A stretch of DNA of 20,561 nt from a virus. The translations under genes were made by a program, and so were the position numbers. The stretch covers positions 1 through 20,561 of the IMG/VR virus record IMGVR_UViG_3300014489_000044; one strand, 5' to 3'. A model generated the notes under the pieces. It was not told the DNA's origin, did no database searches, and was given only the letters and a program-made list of their open reading frames with translations. Position 1 is the first letter of the stretch, and each line of letters starts with the position of its first letter. Of the stretch, positions 6,792 to 14,216 are shown piece after piece.

Positions 6792-8096
6792 TTAGCTGTT
6801 GTTGTTGCTGCCGAGTGGCAGTGAAGGACTGATTGGAAGACCGTCGAGGTACAGACCAGCGCGGCGGTTGTCCGACGCAAGCTGCCAGTAGGAAATCAGG
6901 AAGGTCATCGTGCTTGGAGCAAGAGACCCGCCGCTTCCGTACTGAGGCCATTCGGTGACGCCACTCCATGCCAGAGGCACAGGGTCGCCGCCACCATCTA
7001 TGACTGAACTTTTCAGCCAGTGATTCAGCATCAAACCGTCCATTCGTCCCGGTTCCGCAGTTAGCGAAATCTTGAGAGGACGACCGACGAAATTCTTCGG
7101 CGCGTCAAACTTAGCAGGATCGACTGAGTTGTTTCCGCTGACCTGATTGAGGATGATTTGCTGAAGTTGAAGACTCAGAGCGTTTACGTTGTATTCCTGA
7201 TCTACGCCGCAATACCAAGTGAAATCGCGGTCCGCTTCAGCGCCGAGAACGAGGCGCATCTTCTGGATGGCACCGTAACCGGCTTCTGTTGTCAGAGCCT
7301 GAGTGCCGAAAGCCACGTGAGGCGTTCGCAGCATTCCTGGAAAATCGCTCAAAAGCAGCCCGAGATAAGAACCGGAGTTACCGGGGTCTTGCTGAATGTA
7401 GGCGAGTCCGTTCAAAGACGTACCCTCACCAGTACCCGGAGCACCAGCGATAAGGATTAGGTCGCCAACCACCGTGCCTGCTGGTAGGGAGGCATTGTAG
7501 ATGGCGATGTGCCCACCAAGAGGGTCAACGGTCAGAACTTGGAAAGTTCCGCGCTGAGTGGCGAAATTGCTCGATACGATTTGATACGTACCATTGCCAC
7601 GAAAGCGGTTGGGGTTCGAGACTGCGAGATAGGCGTTACCTGCCCCGATAGCTTGAACTGTGTCAATCGTTCCGCTGGAATCTTGCTGACACATAACATC
7701 GGTGTAACAGCCAAATTCTTTAAGGGCGTTCTTCAGTTCGCGCTTCGCGAAGCTGTCAACCGCCTGTTCAGAACTTTCGGTTGCAAAAGCCGAATCTAGG
7801 CTCCATCCGGTGCTCTGCACGAAGGCAATTGGGGTGGTTTGAAAGACTTCATAGTCCGAAGCGGTTGGTGTCGGGAAGCCTACAGTGTTGCTCCCATTCA
7901 GCACGGTTTGAGCGAACTGAGAGCCTGAAATCATCTGAACTGGGATACGCATCGCACGAGTAGACACAAGGTCATTCTCGATGCGCTTAATCATGTCCGC
8001 GAAAACTTGTTCGCGAGGGTACAATAGTGCGATTTTGCTGCGAACGCGTTCGTACATTAGCGCCGTGGACTGGTTGAGTGTGTTGGGAATAGCCAT
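6792..8096 (-). CDS. Major capsid protein
   Basis: 434 residues, ATG at 8096 with AGGGG about eleven bases upstream. It directly follows the scaffold gene and is the main soluble, uncharged-surface protein of the head cassette, with no transmembrane or repeat regions. The N-terminal helical part (ALMYERVRSKIALLYPREQVFADMIKRIENDL) leads into MRIPVQMISGSQFAQ and a long mixed alpha/beta body. A late DFTWYCGVDQEYNVNALSLQLQQII and a C-terminal Gly/Ser/Asn tail follow. Length and gene order (portal, scaffold, capsid) fit an HK97-fold coat protein of the P22-like size class. The fold is inferred from position and length rather than from a diagnostic motif. It has its own motif copy and a long structured leader, consistent with a need for high expression. 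Confidence 0.85.
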   Translation of the reverse strand: MAIPNTLNQSTALMYERVRSKIALLYPREQVFADMIKRIENDLVSTRAMRIPVQMISGSQFAQTVLNGSNTVGFPTPTASDYEVFQTTPIAFVQSTGWSLDSAFATESSEQAVDSFAKRELKNALKEFGCYTDVMCQQDSSGTIDTVQAIGAGNAYLAVSNPNRFRGNGTYQIVSSNFATQRGTFQVLTVDPLGGHIAIYNASLPAGTVVGDLILIAGAPGTGEGTSLNGLAYIQQDPGNSGSYLGLLLSDFPGMLRTPHVAFGTQALTTEAGYGAIQKMRLVLGAEADRDFTWYCGVDQEYNVNALSLQLQQIILNQVSGNNSVDPAKFDAPKNFVGRPLKISLTAEPGRMDGLMLNHWLKSSVIDGGGDPVPLAWSGVTEWPQYGSGGSLAPSTMTFLISYWQLASDNRRAGLYLDGLPISPSLPLGSNNNS

Positions 8097-8116
8097 AAAA
8101 TAAAGACCCCTTTGGT

Positions 8117-8262
8117 GTTGATCTCACTCGCTGACCCGTTTTTCGCTTGGGGCGAACAGCTTGGGCTCTGCCGTCTGTTTCAGTTTGTGGCTGTACTGCT
8201 TAGCGCGATCAACTCAAGTGCCCTTTCACCTTTTCAGGTCGGGACTGGGTTCCCGTTTGAGT
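8117..8262 (-). promoter_or_regulatory. Structured 5' leader of the capsid mRNA
   Basis: On the minus strand ACTCAA (8262-8257) pairs with TTGAGT (8217-8212). That stem encloses the hairpin CGGGA-ACCCAG-TCCCG (8255-8240) and ACCT-GAAA-AGGT (8239-8228), which has a GNRA loop. Next, GTTGATC (8213-8207) pairs with GATCAAC (8123-8117), enclosing TTCGC-CCCAA-GCGAA; the two closing stems overlap by two bases, so one must be trimmed. The leader runs about 180 bases from the motif at 8279 to the ATG at 8096. Confidence 0.5.
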
Positions 8263-8278
8263 GGTCTTTGCTTCTGTA

Positions 8279-8290
8279 AAAAGATACCGA
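8279..8290 (-). promoter_or_regulatory. Conserved motif copy 3 (putative phage promoter)
   Basis: Exact TCGGTATCTTTT on the minus strand, 182 bases before the capsid ATG and 92 bases after the scaffold stop. It shares an extended downstream match (two bases, then ACAGAAG) with copy 4. Confidence 0.6.
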
Positions 8291-8307
8291 AGTTTTTGGG
8301 GAGTAAA

Positions 8308-8377
8308 TTGCGGGAGCAGCAATCTCATCCGAGAGCCTCTACCTTACGGTAGAACCCCCGTGGTTGTGCCCCCGCAA
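8308..8377 (-). other. Branched inverted-repeat structure between scaffold and capsid genes
   Basis: Minus-strand TTGCGGG (8377-8371) pairs with CCCGCAA (8314-8308). Inside are TCTACC-GTAA-GGTAGA (8353-8338, a perfect six-pair stem with a GNRA loop), TCTC-GGAT-GAGA (8334-8323) and a weaker ACC/GGT hairpin. It would form a four-way junction in RNA reading out of the scaffold gene. There is no T-tract, so it is not a standard terminator. Confidence 0.45.
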
Positions 8378-8382
8378 ACTGC

Positions 8383-9759
8383 TTACCAGCGAACGGCGAT
8401 TTTGCGACCATCCTTGAGGATGAACTGATTCTTATCAGACATCTCTTCTGTGGTCTTCGTGGTGTCAACTTCTTCAGGCTTCGGAAACTTGTCCGTAGTC
8501 TGCCATCCGGCAACAGCACCAACCTTTTTGTTCGGTGTCGCCGCCTGACCGTTCTTTGGCGAAGTCCCCACCGTAAGGTCAAACTCCTTGGCTGAATCGC
8601 GGGTAGCTTTGGCGAGTAACGGCGTAGCGTGCTGCTTCCACAAGCGGTCAAGACCATCCACATCACCCTTGGCCAATAATGCTGCGCGTTGCTTGACGAA
8701 GGTCTCATTAGCCATCACAAGATCATTGATGCGAGTACGAATGTCCGCGTCCACGCGGTTGCGGAAGTTCTCGCTGACCTTGCGTCCCTTGAGAACCTTG
8801 TCAAGTTCCGACTTGATGCCGGGATTAAGCCAACGAGCGGTTGCCGCCTTCACGTTGCTGATGAGAGTCTGCTGTTCTACTTCTTTGACCTTCGCTTCGC
8901 GCTGAGAAAGTGCCGTATCTTTGGGATCGACCGTCTTGACCTTCGGTGCCGGTGTGGAAGATGCAATTTGGTAAAGTTCCTCAATGGCTTGGTCCACCTT
9001 CTGGGTCCACTCTTTCGCACCGGCGACGTTGCCGCTGTCGAGCGCCTGCTTGAGCATGGAGACGCCGTTGAGCACGCCGTTGGTTGACAGGGTGCTCATT
9101 GCCGCCTTGGCTATGTAGTTGGAATAGCCTTGGATGTCCTGCTGCGCCCACTTTACTGCGGCTTGGGGCATCAGCTTGGAAAAGCCTTCGGGGGAATCTT
9201 GGATAAGATCGTCGAGGAATTGCGGGTCGCCGTCGCGCCCAGCCTTGACGTGAGTCTGAAACGCGGTGACTGCGGTCTGAAGGTCTTTGATGCCCTCTTC
9301 GCCGCCGACCATGTCGAATTGCTGCTTGACCTTGATCGCCTCTTCTGGGGAGCCATAGGCTTCGATAGCCTGTAACTTTCGAGCTACTTCCTTGACGGTG
9401 CCGTACTTCGCGTACTGGCGGTTGCCGAAGTGAAGAGCCTTGAGGGCGTTGGCAAGCTCCGGCTTCTCGTTGGCTAGTTGCTTCGCCCACTTAGGAAGCT
9501 CTTTGTCAGTGCCGCGATCCTTGGCGTACAGATCGACATCCGGCTGCTGGACATCTTGCTGGTCTTCGTCAACTGGTTGATCATCTTCAGACGGTTGTTC
9601 ATCATCCGATGGTTGTTCGTCGTCAACTGGTTGATCGTCTACGGGCTGGTCATCAACATTGCCATCATCAACCGGCTGGTCGTCTACGACTTCTTCATCT
9701 TGGGCTATTGCTGCGGGAGTGTCTCCGAGGAGGTCGGAGTACCTATCGAATGATGCCAT
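8383..9759 (-). CDS. Capsid scaffolding protein
   Basis: 458 residues. GAGG lies five bases before the ATG at 9759. Residues about 21-75 are a very acidic, low-complexity run built from DDQPVDD-type units. The rest is strongly helical and charged, with segments such as PKWAKQLANEKPELANALKALHFGN, LSQREAKVKEVEQQTLISNVKAATARW and VDADIRTRINDLVMANETFVKQRAALLA. An acidic N-terminus, coiled-coil-rich body and basic C-terminal end (ILKDGRKIAVRW), placed immediately before the capsid gene, are the hallmarks of a tailed-phage scaffold. The protein would fill the procapsid and bind coat through its basic C-terminus, as in P22; that detail is by analogy. No protease motif is visible, so removal by exit rather than cleavage is possible. 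Confidence 0.85.
   Translation of the reverse strand: MASFDRYSDLLGDTPAAIAQDEEVVDDQPVDDGNVDDQPVDDQPVDDEQPSDDEQPSEDDQPVDEDQQDVQQPDVDLYAKDRGTDKELPKWAKQLANEKPELANALKALHFGNRQYAKYGTVKEVARKLQAIEAYGSPEEAIKVKQQFDMVGGEEGIKDLQTAVTAFQTHVKAGRDGDPQFLDDLIQDSPEGFSKLMPQAAVKWAQQDIQGYSNYIAKAAMSTLSTNGVLNGVSMLKQALDSGNVAGAKEWTQKVDQAIEELYQIASSTPAPKVKTVDPKDTALSQREAKVKEVEQQTLISNVKAATARWLNPGIKSELDKVLKGRKVSENFRNRVDADIRTRINDLVMANETFVKQRAALLAKGDVDGLDRLWKQHATPLLAKATRDSAKEFDLTVGTSPKNGQAATPNKKVGAVAGWQTTDKFPKPEEVDTTKTTEEMSDKNQFILKDGRKIAVRW
9535..9700 (-). repeat. Acidic DDQP repeat within the scaffold gene
   Basis: Short tandem units encode variants of V-D-D-Q-P-V-D-D and D-D-E-Q-P-S. The DNA shows repeated GTTGACGATCAACC-like units with third-base changes. 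The run gives the scaffold an extended, very negative N-terminal arm. Confidence 0.7.
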
Positions 9760-9831
9760 GTTTTCCTCGTGTTCGCGATTCCCTGTTGTTCAGGCTGGAG
9801 TGCGTGTCCGGTAGCGCGAGTCTCTTCTGTG

Positions 9832-9843
9832 GAAAGATACCGA
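9832..9843 (-). promoter_or_regulatory. Conserved motif copy 4 (putative phage promoter, one change)
   Basis: TCGGTATCTTTC on the minus strand, differing from the other five copies only at the last base. It lies 72 bases before the scaffold ATG, immediately next to the closing stem of the structure at 9844-9958. Confidence 0.55.
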
Positions 9844-9958
9844 CTGCGGACGGTGCCGTCTGGGGTTGTCTGAGTCAACCTTAGGTAAGCAGTGGTCATG
9901 CGCCCACTGGAGGGATCATTCCCCCGTGCGCTGTTTGGACAGTTCTTCCCGTCCGCAG
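9844..9958 (-). other. Branched inverted-repeat structure between phosphatase and scaffold genes
   Basis: A perfect 10-base inverted repeat (CTGCGGACGG, minus strand 9958-9949, with CCGTCCGCAG at 9853-9844) encloses four hairpins. They are CTGT-ACAG (9942-9931), a GGGA/TCCC stem near 9911-9922, CAGTGG-CCACTG (9909-9890) and GGTTG-CAACC (9880-9864). The closing stem starts three bases after the phosphatase stop and ends directly against the motif. It has no T-tract and no tRNA-like geometry. A structured RNA or processing site is possible. Confidence 0.45.
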
Positions 9959-9961
9959 AAA

Positions 9962-10792
9962 TTAGGAGCCGTACTCTGCGCTGCCGTTTTCTTTGAAGAC
10001 CACTTCGCAGGTGAGCTTATCTTTCTTCTCGGTCACTTGGATGATGCCCCCCGGCAGAACTGAATCCTTGGATTCGGGGCGACCCGCAGCACCTTCACCC
10101 TCGCAGTAATTTTGAAGTTGAGTCTCATTGCTGGTGTGGAACACGAGCAGGGTTATTCCGCCTGTACGTGCTTCACAGAGATAATGCTCAATGGCTTCCT
10201 GTGTGCGGTCGCCGAAGTCATTGAGTGATTCGCCGCCCGGCAAAGGATCATCGGGGTTGTCGATGTGGTCTTCGAGCACGTCCTGGTTCTCATCCCTGTC
10301 CGTACCGGCGAGGTCACCAACATCCCAAGGTCTCAGCCTGTAGTCGGAGCACGGTTCGATGCCGAGAGCTTCGCCCACAATCTGTGCCGTCTCCATTGCT
10401 CGTTCAAGGTCGGAGGAGTAGATAGCGACGATGCCCTTGTCTTGCAGGAATTCCGCTGCCTCTTTGGCGTCGGCACGCCCCTTGTCATCCAGCGGCACGT
10501 CGAGAAACCCCCTGAATTTGTTTTCTTCGTTTAGTTCCGTGGTTCCATGCCTCAAACAATAGAGAAGAGTTTTGCCGGGGGACTTGTAGAAGTTGCAGCA
10601 GTCTTCGTCGCGTACTGGCTTGGGCTTGCCGTCTTCGCCGGGAACTTCGGGGTCCAATTGAACGACAGGATGATGGCAATGGTCAGCTTTATACCAGACA
10701 CAATGACCGCACTCGCGAGGAGGCTGGTTGGATTCGCCGGACACAAAGCCGCTCATGGATGCGCCGTCTGCTAAAACCTGTAGGGGATTCAT
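9962..10792 (-). CDS. Histidine phosphatase (phosphoglycerate mutase-like) with Cys-rich N-terminus
   Basis: 276 residues; the ATG directly abuts the portal stop (TAAATG), with GGGG upstream in the portal end. Residues 28-66 hold a metal-site-like pattern (CGHC, then C39-H40, then C65-C66) of a kind I recall in small phage proteins. Residues about 74-270 are a histidine phosphatase domain: LRHGTTELNEENKFRG with catalytic H82, LDDKGRADAKEAAEFL, and SSDLERAMETAQ with R131. The FHTSN with H219 probably supplies the second histidine. Where many members have LRE-x-x-x-G this one has LRPWDVG, so substrate choice may differ. The family removes phosphate from sugars, nucleotides, proteins or other small substrates; the substrate here is unknown. 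Its place between portal and scaffold is unusual and suggests co-expression with head genes rather than a metabolic unit. Confidence 0.85.
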   Translation of the reverse strand: MNPLQVLADGASMSGFVSGESNQPPRECGHCVWYKADHCHHPVVQLDPEVPGEDGKPKPVRDEDCCNFYKSPGKTLLYCLRHGTTELNEENKFRGFLDVPLDDKGRADAKEAAEFLQDKGIVAIYSSDLERAMETAQIVGEALGIEPCSDYRLRPWDVGDLAGTDRDENQDVLEDHIDNPDDPLPGGESLNDFGDRTQEAIEHYLCEARTGGITLLVFHTSNETQLQNYCEGEGAAGRPESKDSVLPGGIIQVTEKKDKLTCEVVFKENGSAEYGS

Positions 10793-13090
10793 TTACTGCC
10801 CCGCTGGTGGAACACCGGCTGGAGCCATGCCTTCTGGAATTGGCTCTGGCGGTTGTGATGCCTGCGCGTGACCAGCCATAGCGGCTTGGGCGCTGGATGC
10901 CGCGATTGCCTTCGACGGGTCTGGGATGCGATCCTGCAACGGCTCCGCCGCGTCTGGTCCTTGCGTCGAAGCGCGGAGGTGCGAGATGGCGTGCAGGCGA
11001 ACGTTCATGAATCCCTTGGGGTTCAAAATCTTTGCCTGTTGTCCTTCGTCCGAGTACATCCAATCCTTGATTGTCTGAATGTGAACCGCGTGATCGTCAA
11101 ACTCGGGATCAATCGGGACGGACGACTGCATCAAGTCTTCCGGTTGCGGCTGCGGGGACGGGTGCCCGGCTACCTGAGTAAGAGTCTGGTGCTGCGCGAC
11201 CTTCTGGAGGTCTTCTTGCGTCGGCGGAATGGGCACACCGTTCAATAGCTGCTTGATTTCGCGAAGCTGTGTGTTGCGCTGGTCCGCACCGGGAACAGAG
11301 AATCCGTTAACGCCGGAAAACTTCTTGAAGAGGTTCTGATTGTTCGGGTCTTGCAATAGCTTCTGCCCAACAGGCGTAGGTCCGATGAACTGGGTGAGCT
11401 GCTGGAAGTTTTGGCGCTGCTGCGAAAACGACTCTGGAATTCCCTCGTCCACTTCAGGTTTGCAGTGGTAGGTTCCGGCGTTGAGCTTCTGGCTGTCGAT
11501 GTCCACGCCCATGTAGCCGCCGAAGTCGTCGGGGATCATTCCGCCGAGGTTGCGCTCGTCCTTTTTCGCCATGTTCACGGCGAGTTCGATCAATTTCGCG
11601 AGGGCGATCTTCAAAGGTCCGTAGCTGATGCCCAACGCTCCCATAGCTTGGTCGCGGGACTGCGCGTACACCGCAGCGGTCTTGCTGTTGACCATGCTGC
11701 CACCGAACAACGACGGCTGTACCTGAGATACCATCTGTGCCTGTGAGCCCATGAGGTCTTTGCACGTAGCGAGTAGGTCTGGAGCCATCGAAGCGGGAGG
11801 TTCTTTGTAGAAAAGGTTGGACATGGCTTCGCCCTTCGGGCGCTTGACGCCTGTCCACATTTCGGGGCTTGCTACTTGGTCTGCTTGAGCATCCACATCA
11901 ATCGCCTGCACGTCCACGAACTTGGTGGGTGCGCCGCGCTCGTAGGTTTCCTGAGCGAGGTTTGAAAGATTGTTGACGCGGCGTTGGATTGGCACGACGA
12001 ACTCCCCGAGACTTGCGACCGCTTGGCCGTCGCCGGGCTGCGGGAGATAGACGATAAGGACATCATCCATGTTCTCGTCAACGGCTTCGATGAACTCGTC
12101 GCCGATGTAGCAGACGCGCACACCGTTCGGCCATGCTTCTTGCAATTGGGCGCGACGCCCATCGTCCTTGCAGGCTTCAAAGGCTTCGGCGCGAATCCAT
12201 GTGTATTGCTCGGTAGCTAGGTTGGCGTAGGTGTCGCCGCTAACCATGAACTCCGTGCCTTGCATCGTCCCCAGACGACAGATGCGATCAAACGCGTCCT
12301 CTCCGGGTCCGCTGCTGTTCTTCTTGATCTTGTCGCGCTTCTCTGGCCACTTGGCCTTGAGCATGTAGACGTTCTGCTCCGTGGCTATCTGCATGTAATG
12401 GAATTCGCTCTGCCAACGCAGGGAAATCGGCACTTTGCCTTCGAGTACGCCGTAGACGCGGGGCACTTGCCGCTTGTACGGCTTCTCGTTCTCGTCCATG
12501 TGGTCGGGATCGTCTTCTTCTTCGAGGCGGATGATCACGCGACCGTCGGTCCATGCCTTCTCGGCGATGTCCTTCAAAAGCTGGTCAACGTTTATGTCGT
12601 GGTAGAAGCGCTTGCGGTACTTCTCGGCTTCGTTGCAGCCGTCGATGTCGTCGATGTTATTGGGATCGCCGGGCAGGAAGCGCACGCCGGGTACCTGACC
12701 AACAAGGGCGGAGATGAGTGACTTGCCCAGCGGCGTGTAGATGTTGGTGACGTAAAAGAAACGGTTCTGATCGCCCTCATCGCCGCCGATGGGGGCGGGG
12801 AGACCGCCAGTATAAGGCACGGCCCAAGCGCCCGAGTCGGCGCTGTAGACCGCGTACTGAAAACCTCTCCAGAAGAAACGCTGCTCACGGGCGCGGATAA
12901 GCTCATGCCTGCGGTTGGGCATCTCTTCAGTTGCAAATTTCTTGATTAGTGTGCGGAGTTCCGCGATGATCTCAGGCGGCGGATCGGCAGACAGAGATGC
13001 ACCTACGTTCGGCTGCTGACTCTCGTCATTACCGCCCGTCTGAGGTGTATTGGACTGTTCTTGAACGTCTTCGTCGATGGCGTCAGCCAT
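10793..13090 (-). CDS. Portal protein
   Basis: 765 residues; AGGGG lies seven bases before the ATG at 13090. After a polar N-terminus (residues 1-40), the body contains FFWRGFQYAVYS, FFYVTNIYTPLGKSLISALVGQVPGV and a charged region. A conserved-looking core follows (FVVPIQRRVNNLSNLAQETYERGAPTKFVD), then MSNLFYKEPPASMAPDLLATCKDLMGSQAQMVSQVQPSLFGG, then SKTAAVYAQSRDQAMGALGISYGPLKIALAKLIELAVN, which would be the long stem and crown helices. The C-terminal HAVHIQTIKDWMYSDEGQQAK plus NVRLHAISH recurs in large phage portals. The size fits the P22-like (about 700-800 residue) class. It forms the dodecameric DNA channel at the packaging vertex and binds the terminase. The Pro/Ala-rich end is low complexity. 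Confidence 0.9.
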   Translation of the reverse strand: MADAIDEDVQEQSNTPQTGGNDESQQPNVGASLSADPPPEIIAELRTLIKKFATEEMPNRRHELIRAREQRFFWRGFQYAVYSADSGAWAVPYTGGLPAPIGGDEGDQNRFFYVTNIYTPLGKSLISALVGQVPGVRFLPGDPNNIDDIDGCNEAEKYRKRFYHDINVDQLLKDIAEKAWTDGRVIIRLEEEDDPDHMDENEKPYKRQVPRVYGVLEGKVPISLRWQSEFHYMQIATEQNVYMLKAKWPEKRDKIKKNSSGPGEDAFDRICRLGTMQGTEFMVSGDTYANLATEQYTWIRAEAFEACKDDGRRAQLQEAWPNGVRVCYIGDEFIEAVDENMDDVLIVYLPQPGDGQAVASLGEFVVPIQRRVNNLSNLAQETYERGAPTKFVDVQAIDVDAQADQVASPEMWTGVKRPKGEAMSNLFYKEPPASMAPDLLATCKDLMGSQAQMVSQVQPSLFGGSMVNSKTAAVYAQSRDQAMGALGISYGPLKIALAKLIELAVNMAKKDERNLGGMIPDDFGGYMGVDIDSQKLNAGTYHCKPEVDEGIPESFSQQRQNFQQLTQFIGPTPVGQKLLQDPNNQNLFKKFSGVNGFSVPGADQRNTQLREIKQLLNGVPIPPTQEDLQKVAQHQTLTQVAGHPSPQPQPEDLMQSSVPIDPEFDDHAVHIQTIKDWMYSDEGQQAKILNPKGFMNVRLHAISHLRASTQGPDAAEPLQDRIPDPSKAIAASSAQAAMAGHAQASQPPEPIPEGMAPAGVPPAGQ

Positions 13091-13093
13091 TGC

Positions 13094-13276
13094 TTACCCC
13101 TTTACGCGGTTCAACCGGGGGTTAGCCTTTTTTGCGCCCTTTGACGCCGCACGACTGGAAGCTGCGAGGATCGCGCCTGCGGCTTCTTTGCCGTAGCCTT
13201 CGCCCTGAATCTTCTTCTGCACCGCTTTGAATCCGGGGTGCGCTTTCTTTGTCGTGGGTGTGGTGAATCCAGCCAT
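13094..13276 (-). CDS. Small basic phage protein next to portal
   Basis: 60 residues, starting MAGFTTPTTKKAHPGFKAVQ and ending KKANPRLNRVKG. It is very basic and Ala-rich with a helical centre (AAGAILAASSRAAS). I recall similar small proteins near portal genes in many phages, without a known function; DNA or portal binding would suit the charge but is not shown. Its ATG overlaps the stop of the upstream 53-aa gene (TAATG), and its own stop lies three bases before the portal ATG, so the three form a coupled set. Confidence 0.75.
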   Translation of the reverse strand: MAGFTTPTTKKAHPGFKAVQKKIQGEGYGKEAAGAILAASSRAASKGAKKANPRLNRVKG

Positions 13277-13437
13277 TACTTTTCTGCCTTTGGAGTGGTG
13301 AACGGTTTAGTCGCCTTCTTAGGCAGCTTTTTGCCCTTCGACGCCGAGTTCCACTCGTCAACTCCTGAATCACCTAATGCTTTGTGACCTGCCGGAGAAT
13401 TGCCCCAGCGTCTTTGTGCGTCACTCTTCCACGGCAT
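13276..13437 (-). CDS. Small phage protein of the MPWKSDAQRRW type
   Basis: 53 residues: MPWKSDAQRRWGNSPAGHKA, then a short linker, then SASKGKKLPKKATKPFTTP and an AEK end. The pattern of SDAQRRW, a Gly/Ala-Leu-Gly turn and ASKG-x-K-LP is one I recall in short phage proteins near portal and terminase genes, with no known role. It starts inside the last codons of the HNH gene (17-base overlap), with GAGG upstream, and its TAA overlaps the next ATG. The frame has good codon use for this phage and exact start/stop coupling, so I accept it despite its size. Confidence 0.75.
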   Translation of the reverse strand: MPWKSDAQRRWGNSPAGHKALGDSGVDEWNSASKGKKLPKKATKPFTTPKAEK

Positions 13438-13816
13438 TAGTTCTGCGCCTCAGTAGTTCTTTCTTCAATTGGTGGTTAGCGCACAATGTCTGATACCCGT
13501 TTGGGTAACCTTCAGTCATCAACGCTCTGTAAAGATGAACTCCACCCCCTTGAGTTCGTCCACGCGATTGCCTGTCAGTTGCGCCGTCGTCATTAACGTG
13601 GTCAAGAGTCAACATGTCTATGTCAACTACTCCACAATCACGCCAACAGCATTGGAGTGTTTCGTTCTTACCGTAGTGAGTTAGGACGGCAGCCTTTATT
13701 TCGAGGAATCGAGCGGCTACTTGTTCACGGCGTCTGTGATACCTTTCACGTGCGCGTTCCTGCCATCGGCTCTTATTCTTCTGGTAATACCGTTTACAAG
13801 CGTCGGCGTTGCCCAT
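13421..13816 (-). CDS. HNH-type endonuclease
   Basis: 131 residues. The first 45 residues are basic and helical (YYQKNKSRWQERARERYHRRREQ), like the DNA-binding arm of this family. The core reads CCWRDCG, LTLDHVNDDGATDRQ, GGVHLYRALMTEGYPNGYQTLCANHQLKK. The DH of LTLDHVN supplies the metal-binding and catalytic pair, and the C-x4-C with a later C-x2-H would be the structural zinc site. The last ligand pair is CANH where relatives usually have C-x2-C. Such genes act as free-standing homing endonucleases or assist packaging; here it lies between terminase and portal, which fits either. The start at 16 bases past the conserved small genes has only a weak ribosome binding site. It ends inside the next gene's start. 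Confidence 0.8.
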   Translation of the reverse strand: MGNADACKRYYQKNKSRWQERARERYHRRREQVAARFLEIKAAVLTHYGKNETLQCCWRDCGVVDIDMLTLDHVNDDGATDRQSRGRTQGGGVHLYRALMTEGYPNGYQTLCANHQLKKELLRRRTNAVEE

Positions 13817-13818
13817 TG

Positions 13819-14184
13819 CTATCGCGCTATTTCGCCGCTGATCTCGTGGTGCTTGCTGACCTTGCTTGCGCTCGGACCGCCCTTGGTGTGTTCCTGACCA
13901 TCGGTGCTTTCCTTGGATAGAGCTTCGCTCAAGTGCTGGATAGCATCCGCATGGTTTGGATGATAGTGCTTGGTGCCGTCGCCGGGGTCCACTACATAGG
14001 TTCCGTCGTACTTAGCTGAGATAGTTCCCGTCTTCTCTACGTCGTCAGACGAACGAGATGAAGCGCCTGCGGCTCCGCCCTTGGTTGATGTCTTGGATGG
14101 TTTCTTGTTGTCCTCATGCCCCTGATCGTCGGCTGAGTCCTTAGCTGCGTTCTTGCTGAAACTTTGGAATGGTGTGTCGAACAT
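13819..14184 (-). CDS. Hydrophilic protein of unknown function
   Basis: 121 residues from the ATG at 14184 (MFDTPFQSFSKNAAKDS). An upstream in-frame ATG at 14262 exists, but that stretch overlaps the preceding gene and the conserved motif. AGAGGGA lies seven bases before 14184, which fixes the start. The protein is rich in Lys, Ser, Asp and Gly with no hydrophobic core over residues 10-55 (DDQGHEDNKKPSKTSTKGG), so it is probably disordered there. The middle has a small ordered-looking part (YDGTYVVDPGDGTKHYHPNHADAIQHLSEAL). I do not recognise it. Position after TerL in the head cassette suggests an accessory morphogenesis role. Confidence 0.65.
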   Translation of the reverse strand: MFDTPFQSFSKNAAKDSADDQGHEDNKKPSKTSTKGGAAGASSRSSDDVEKTGTISAKYDGTYVVDPGDGTKHYHPNHADAIQHLSEALSKESTDGQEHTKGGPSASKVSKHHEISGEIAR

Positions 14185-14201
14185 AGTTGTTCCCTCTTGA
14201 C

Positions 14202-14213
14202 AAAAGATACCGA
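14202..14213 (-). promoter_or_regulatory. Conserved motif copy 5 (putative phage promoter)
   Basis: Exact TCGGTATCTTTT on the minus strand. It starts three bases after the stop of the 108-aa gene and ends 17 bases before the ATG at 14184, with AGAGGGA in between. Confidence 0.6.
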
Positions 14214-14216
14214 CGC

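Noticed and set aside
8308-8377. Possible degenerate tRNA
   Set aside because: The closing stem has seven pairs, but the inner arms do not give a five-pair anticodon stem with a seven-base loop on either strand, and there is no CCA.
13122-13373. 83-codon minus-strand frame
   Set aside because: It overlaps two small genes in another frame that have family-like patterns and start/stop coupling.
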